In this document: piece after piece, positions 62,042 to 64,000 of the stretch
How positions within the stretch are numbered: position 1 is the first letter of the stretch
Layout: every line of letters begins with the position of its first letter
Assembly (NCBI GenBank): GCA_937951895.1
Contig: CALFER010000036.1
Span: 1 to 64,000 of the forward strand
DNA from: an uncultured bacterium
GTDB lineage: Bacteria; CSSED10-310; CALFER01
DNA length: 64,000 nt
Direction of reading: 5' to 3'
Notes under the pieces: generated by a model
What the model saw: only the letters and a program-made list of their open reading frames with translations
Told to the model about the DNA's origin: nothing
The model's database searches: none
Program-made: the position numbers and the translations under genes

Positions 62042-63458
62042 CCGCACTGGCCTCTGGCTGGATTCCGTTCTTTTCACAAACAGCAAGATAACGATGACGA
62101 TTTTTGATGTATTCCTTCACGGTTAGAACAGTTAAGCCGCTCTCGCGTGCAATCTTCGATAACCTTTCTCCTTTTTCGACACGCAATTCCCACCCCGCGA
62201 CACGCGGATCTGTGCCGGCTCTTTTGAACACTCGCCAAGTCGATTTCGCTAACGGTCGGCCCTCCAATCCTAAAATGCTTTTTTTCACCCTCTTGAACTC
62301 TTCTGCCGGCGTATCGACTGTCTCAACCTTATCCTCGAGCTGTTTTCCTTCCCTTTCTCGCCGCAAACGCCGTTCCCATAAAGTTTCCCCCTCATAGCTG
62401 AAATGGCAAAAACCATTTGCGACAGGTACGTCCAACAAGTGAATCGCCAATGCTGAGATCGCCCATGATTTTCCGTCGAATCCCACGTGATTGGAGTCGT
62501 CCAGTACGATACAAGTGATATGATTGCGACCGGTGAAGACCAGTTCTGCGCCGATTGGTACATCAAGGTTTCTGAATCGTGTGTTTGGGCTACGAACACG
62601 CTTGACAGGGATTGGACGTTCGTTGCTATTTGTACGAAACTGTTTTGTCTTCGGAAAAACACTGTTTCTGCCCTGATAATGTTTCGCGCATATGCGCATG
62701 AAGGAGTCATTATCCTTCAGGATGAATTCATCACGGAACCGGCTACGGTAGAATAGATTCAAGGCAAACTCGAGTTTCGCAGCGGACACTTTCTCATTCA
62801 ATGCAACCAATGTATCGACAATGGTCGTCAATTTCTCTGAGAAATCTTCTGGCAGTGGTATCGCGTCTGAACAGCGCCAACAGGGTACACCACCAACTTC
62901 AACCTCATGGACTTCCGGAAGAAAGTGTATGCGAATCTCTTTTAGTGCATTTGCTGTCAGGTGGGGCATCGCCAATTCAATTTCATGCAAGCTCAGCATG
63001 CCTTCTGTCTCTTTCAACCATGCGCCAATATTCTCCGATATTGAAGACAAAATGACGTCCAGGCTATTTGAGGGCAGAAAACAGAAGTGATCACAATTCC
63101 CCCAGACTGTGATCGTAAAACCCAAGTGTGTCAGAAGCCTTGCGCAATCACTCGTAGAAGCAATATGGCGAATAACACCTGCAAAGTTGACAAACAGACG
63201 CTCGATCGAAAAACAACCGAATGTCTCCAACCATTTAGTTGCCTGTTCGTAGAACTCAAAGAGGGATTCATCATCCGAGATCATATCACAGGAAAACCAT
63301 AAACCATTTTCAAGCTGGATCATCTCTGCTTTCAGATAATCTATCTGGCTGTCATTAAGCGGGACTTTCTGGCGCAACAGACGAACAGCCATCGGATCGA
63401 ATGAAACACCATTGGGGCATTCCCGAACAAATACCGCTAAGATCTCAGCATTCGTCAT
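62034..63458 (-). CDS. BREX type 4-associated protein with C-terminal helix-turn-helix
   Basis: This 474-residue protein is the first gene of the BREX operon. I do not recognise the N-terminal part (winged-helix-like start MTNAEILAVFVRECPNG, later HFLPEVHEVEVGGVPCW). A central beta segment has AELVFTGRNHITCIVLDD and FDGKSWAISALAIHLLD. The C-terminus reads KGERLSKIARESGLTVLTV, a likely helix-turn-helix. GGGAG lies 7 bases before the ATG. Its place suggests either a regulator or a BREX accessory. Confidence 0.7.
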   Translation of the reverse strand: MTNAEILAVFVRECPNGVSFDPMAVRLLRQKVPLNDSQIDYLKAEMIQLENGLWFSCDMISDDESLFEFYEQATKWLETFGCFSIERLFVNFAGVIRHIASTSDCARLLTHLGFTITVWGNCDHFCFLPSNSLDVILSSISENIGAWLKETEGMLSLHEIELAMPHLTANALKEIRIHFLPEVHEVEVGGVPCWRCSDAIPLPEDFSEKLTTIVDTLVALNEKVSAAKLEFALNLFYRSRFRDEFILKDNDSFMRICAKHYQGRNSVFPKTKQFRTNSNERPIPVKRVRSPNTRFRNLDVPIGAELVFTGRNHITCIVLDDSNHVGFDGKSWAISALAIHLLDVPVANGFCHFSYEGETLWERRLRREREGKQLEDKVETVDTPAEEFKRVKKSILGLEGRPLAKSTWRVFKRAGTDPRVAGWELRVEKGERLSKIARESGLTVLTVKEYIKNRHRYLAVCEKNGIQPEASADV

Positions 63459-64000
63459 GCTGCTCCCTTTCTTGCGGAACTGTTCCTTAGAGAGTAAGAG
63501 AATTTAAAGTAACCGTAAATCTGCGATAAGTTGCTGCTCTCAATCATTGCACCATTCAAGTGTGGTCGTTTCCTAATGCAGAACATACTGACGCTAAGAG
63601 GTTGACTCACAAAGTAAGGCAAAATAGAAAAAAGCGTGATGACGGAACTTGTGATGATGTCAAAATGCCCCCATTCCTTACAACACAATCGTCAAGGTGC
63701 TCCAAGCTTACTCTCCGCCGGAAATGTTGTGTTCGCCCATAACGACCAACACAAACAACTCCGCAGAACGAAGATAGCATAAACAAATCGATGATCTTTA
63801 GTCAATCATTGAGTGCGATGAGGATTTTGAGATGTAACCCTTTCCATGAGGGGGTTCCTGAAAAATTCCGAGAAAAACAGTCGAGCAAGAAGCTGTTTCA
63901 TGCCGAATCGCTCGTTTTTAGACTTTTGTTTCCGGTCAGTAGGGGTGTTCTTCCGGTCTCGTGGCGGTCTTCCTCCTAACTGACGCTCAGGAGTCCTTTT
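63459..64000. other. Upstream region of the BREX operon, no gene recognised
   Basis: Short frames on both strands have no ribosome sites or coherent protein character. The region should hold the BREX promoter on the minus strand, but no consensus boxes stand out. A compositionally distinct block near 63820-63980 may belong to whatever lies beyond the window. Confidence 0.4.

Noticed and set aside
63560..63979. Short plus-strand frames upstream of the BREX operon
   Set aside because: They lack ribosome sites and show no recognisable protein features.
1..64000. tRNA, rRNA or CRISPR genes
   Set aside because: I read both strands for tRNA-like TTCGAnTC arms with cloverleaf context, rRNA core sequences and regularly spaced repeats and found none I could support; a covariance-model scan would be decisive.

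Overview
The window is 64 kb of bacterial DNA with two clearly different compositions. Positions 1 to about 41.9 kb are GC-rich (I estimate around 60% by eye) and carry ordinary chromosomal genes in tight, often ATGA-overlapped operons. From about 41.9 kb to the end the DNA is visibly more AT-rich and carries a defence island. Exported lipoproteins, a TolC/RND pump and UshA-type and S8/M1 secreted enzymes point to a Gram-negative (two-membrane) bacterium. Many small dispersed palindromic repeats are present. I cannot name the phylum from sequence alone.

Region 1 (1-14.9 kb): the 3' part of recD, an RluA-family pseudouridine synthase and a Sir2 deacylase run on the plus strand, converging on a PAS-rich hybrid histidine kinase. 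Then comes a TetR-controlled efflux operon: a TetR regulator broken by a 9-C run, a lipoprotein adaptor, an RND pump and a TolC-like channel. A 768-bp tandem duplication (two copies of a secreted 197-residue protein gene plus the promoter region of the next gene) precedes pgi.

Region 2 (14.9-22.1 kb): a repeat-rich, plastic stretch. It has two RHS remnants, one with a frameshifted toxin-like tip and a candidate two-helix membrane immunity protein, a decayed HEPN/nucleotidyltransferase pair, an intact HEPN/MNT pair, several palindromic repeats, and a 5'-nucleotidase gene whose 3' end recurs as a dispersed repeat.

Region 3 (22.1-41.8 kb): an M1 aminopeptidase, a PNPOx-fold flavoprotein coupled to a rifampicin-phosphotransferase-like enzyme, a MITE-like element, and a six-gene minus-strand operon (YfhO-like membrane protein, TrmN6-like methyltransferase, two-domain ThyX-like protein, RlmI-like methyltransferase, GNAT, S8 protease). 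Then comes the most unusual locus in the window: a DUF2207-like membrane protein ending in eight Cys-His-x-Ala tetrads, followed 2 bp later by a radical SAM enzyme with an N-terminal PqqD-like domain and a C-terminal SPASM cluster, and by two further genes. This looks like a peptide-modification (RiPP-like) system acting on a protein tail.

Region 4 (41.9-64 kb): a defence island. A RelE-like/SF1-helicase/helical-repeat fusion protein with a 44-residue upstream ORF faces a four-gene cassette (methyltransferase, small SF1 helicase, unknown 653-residue protein, DUF1848 protein). That cassette lies directly downstream of a BREX type 4 set: accessory gene, brxP, brxC, pglZ, brxL and a small CxxC protein. 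No tRNA, rRNA or CRISPR array was recognised.
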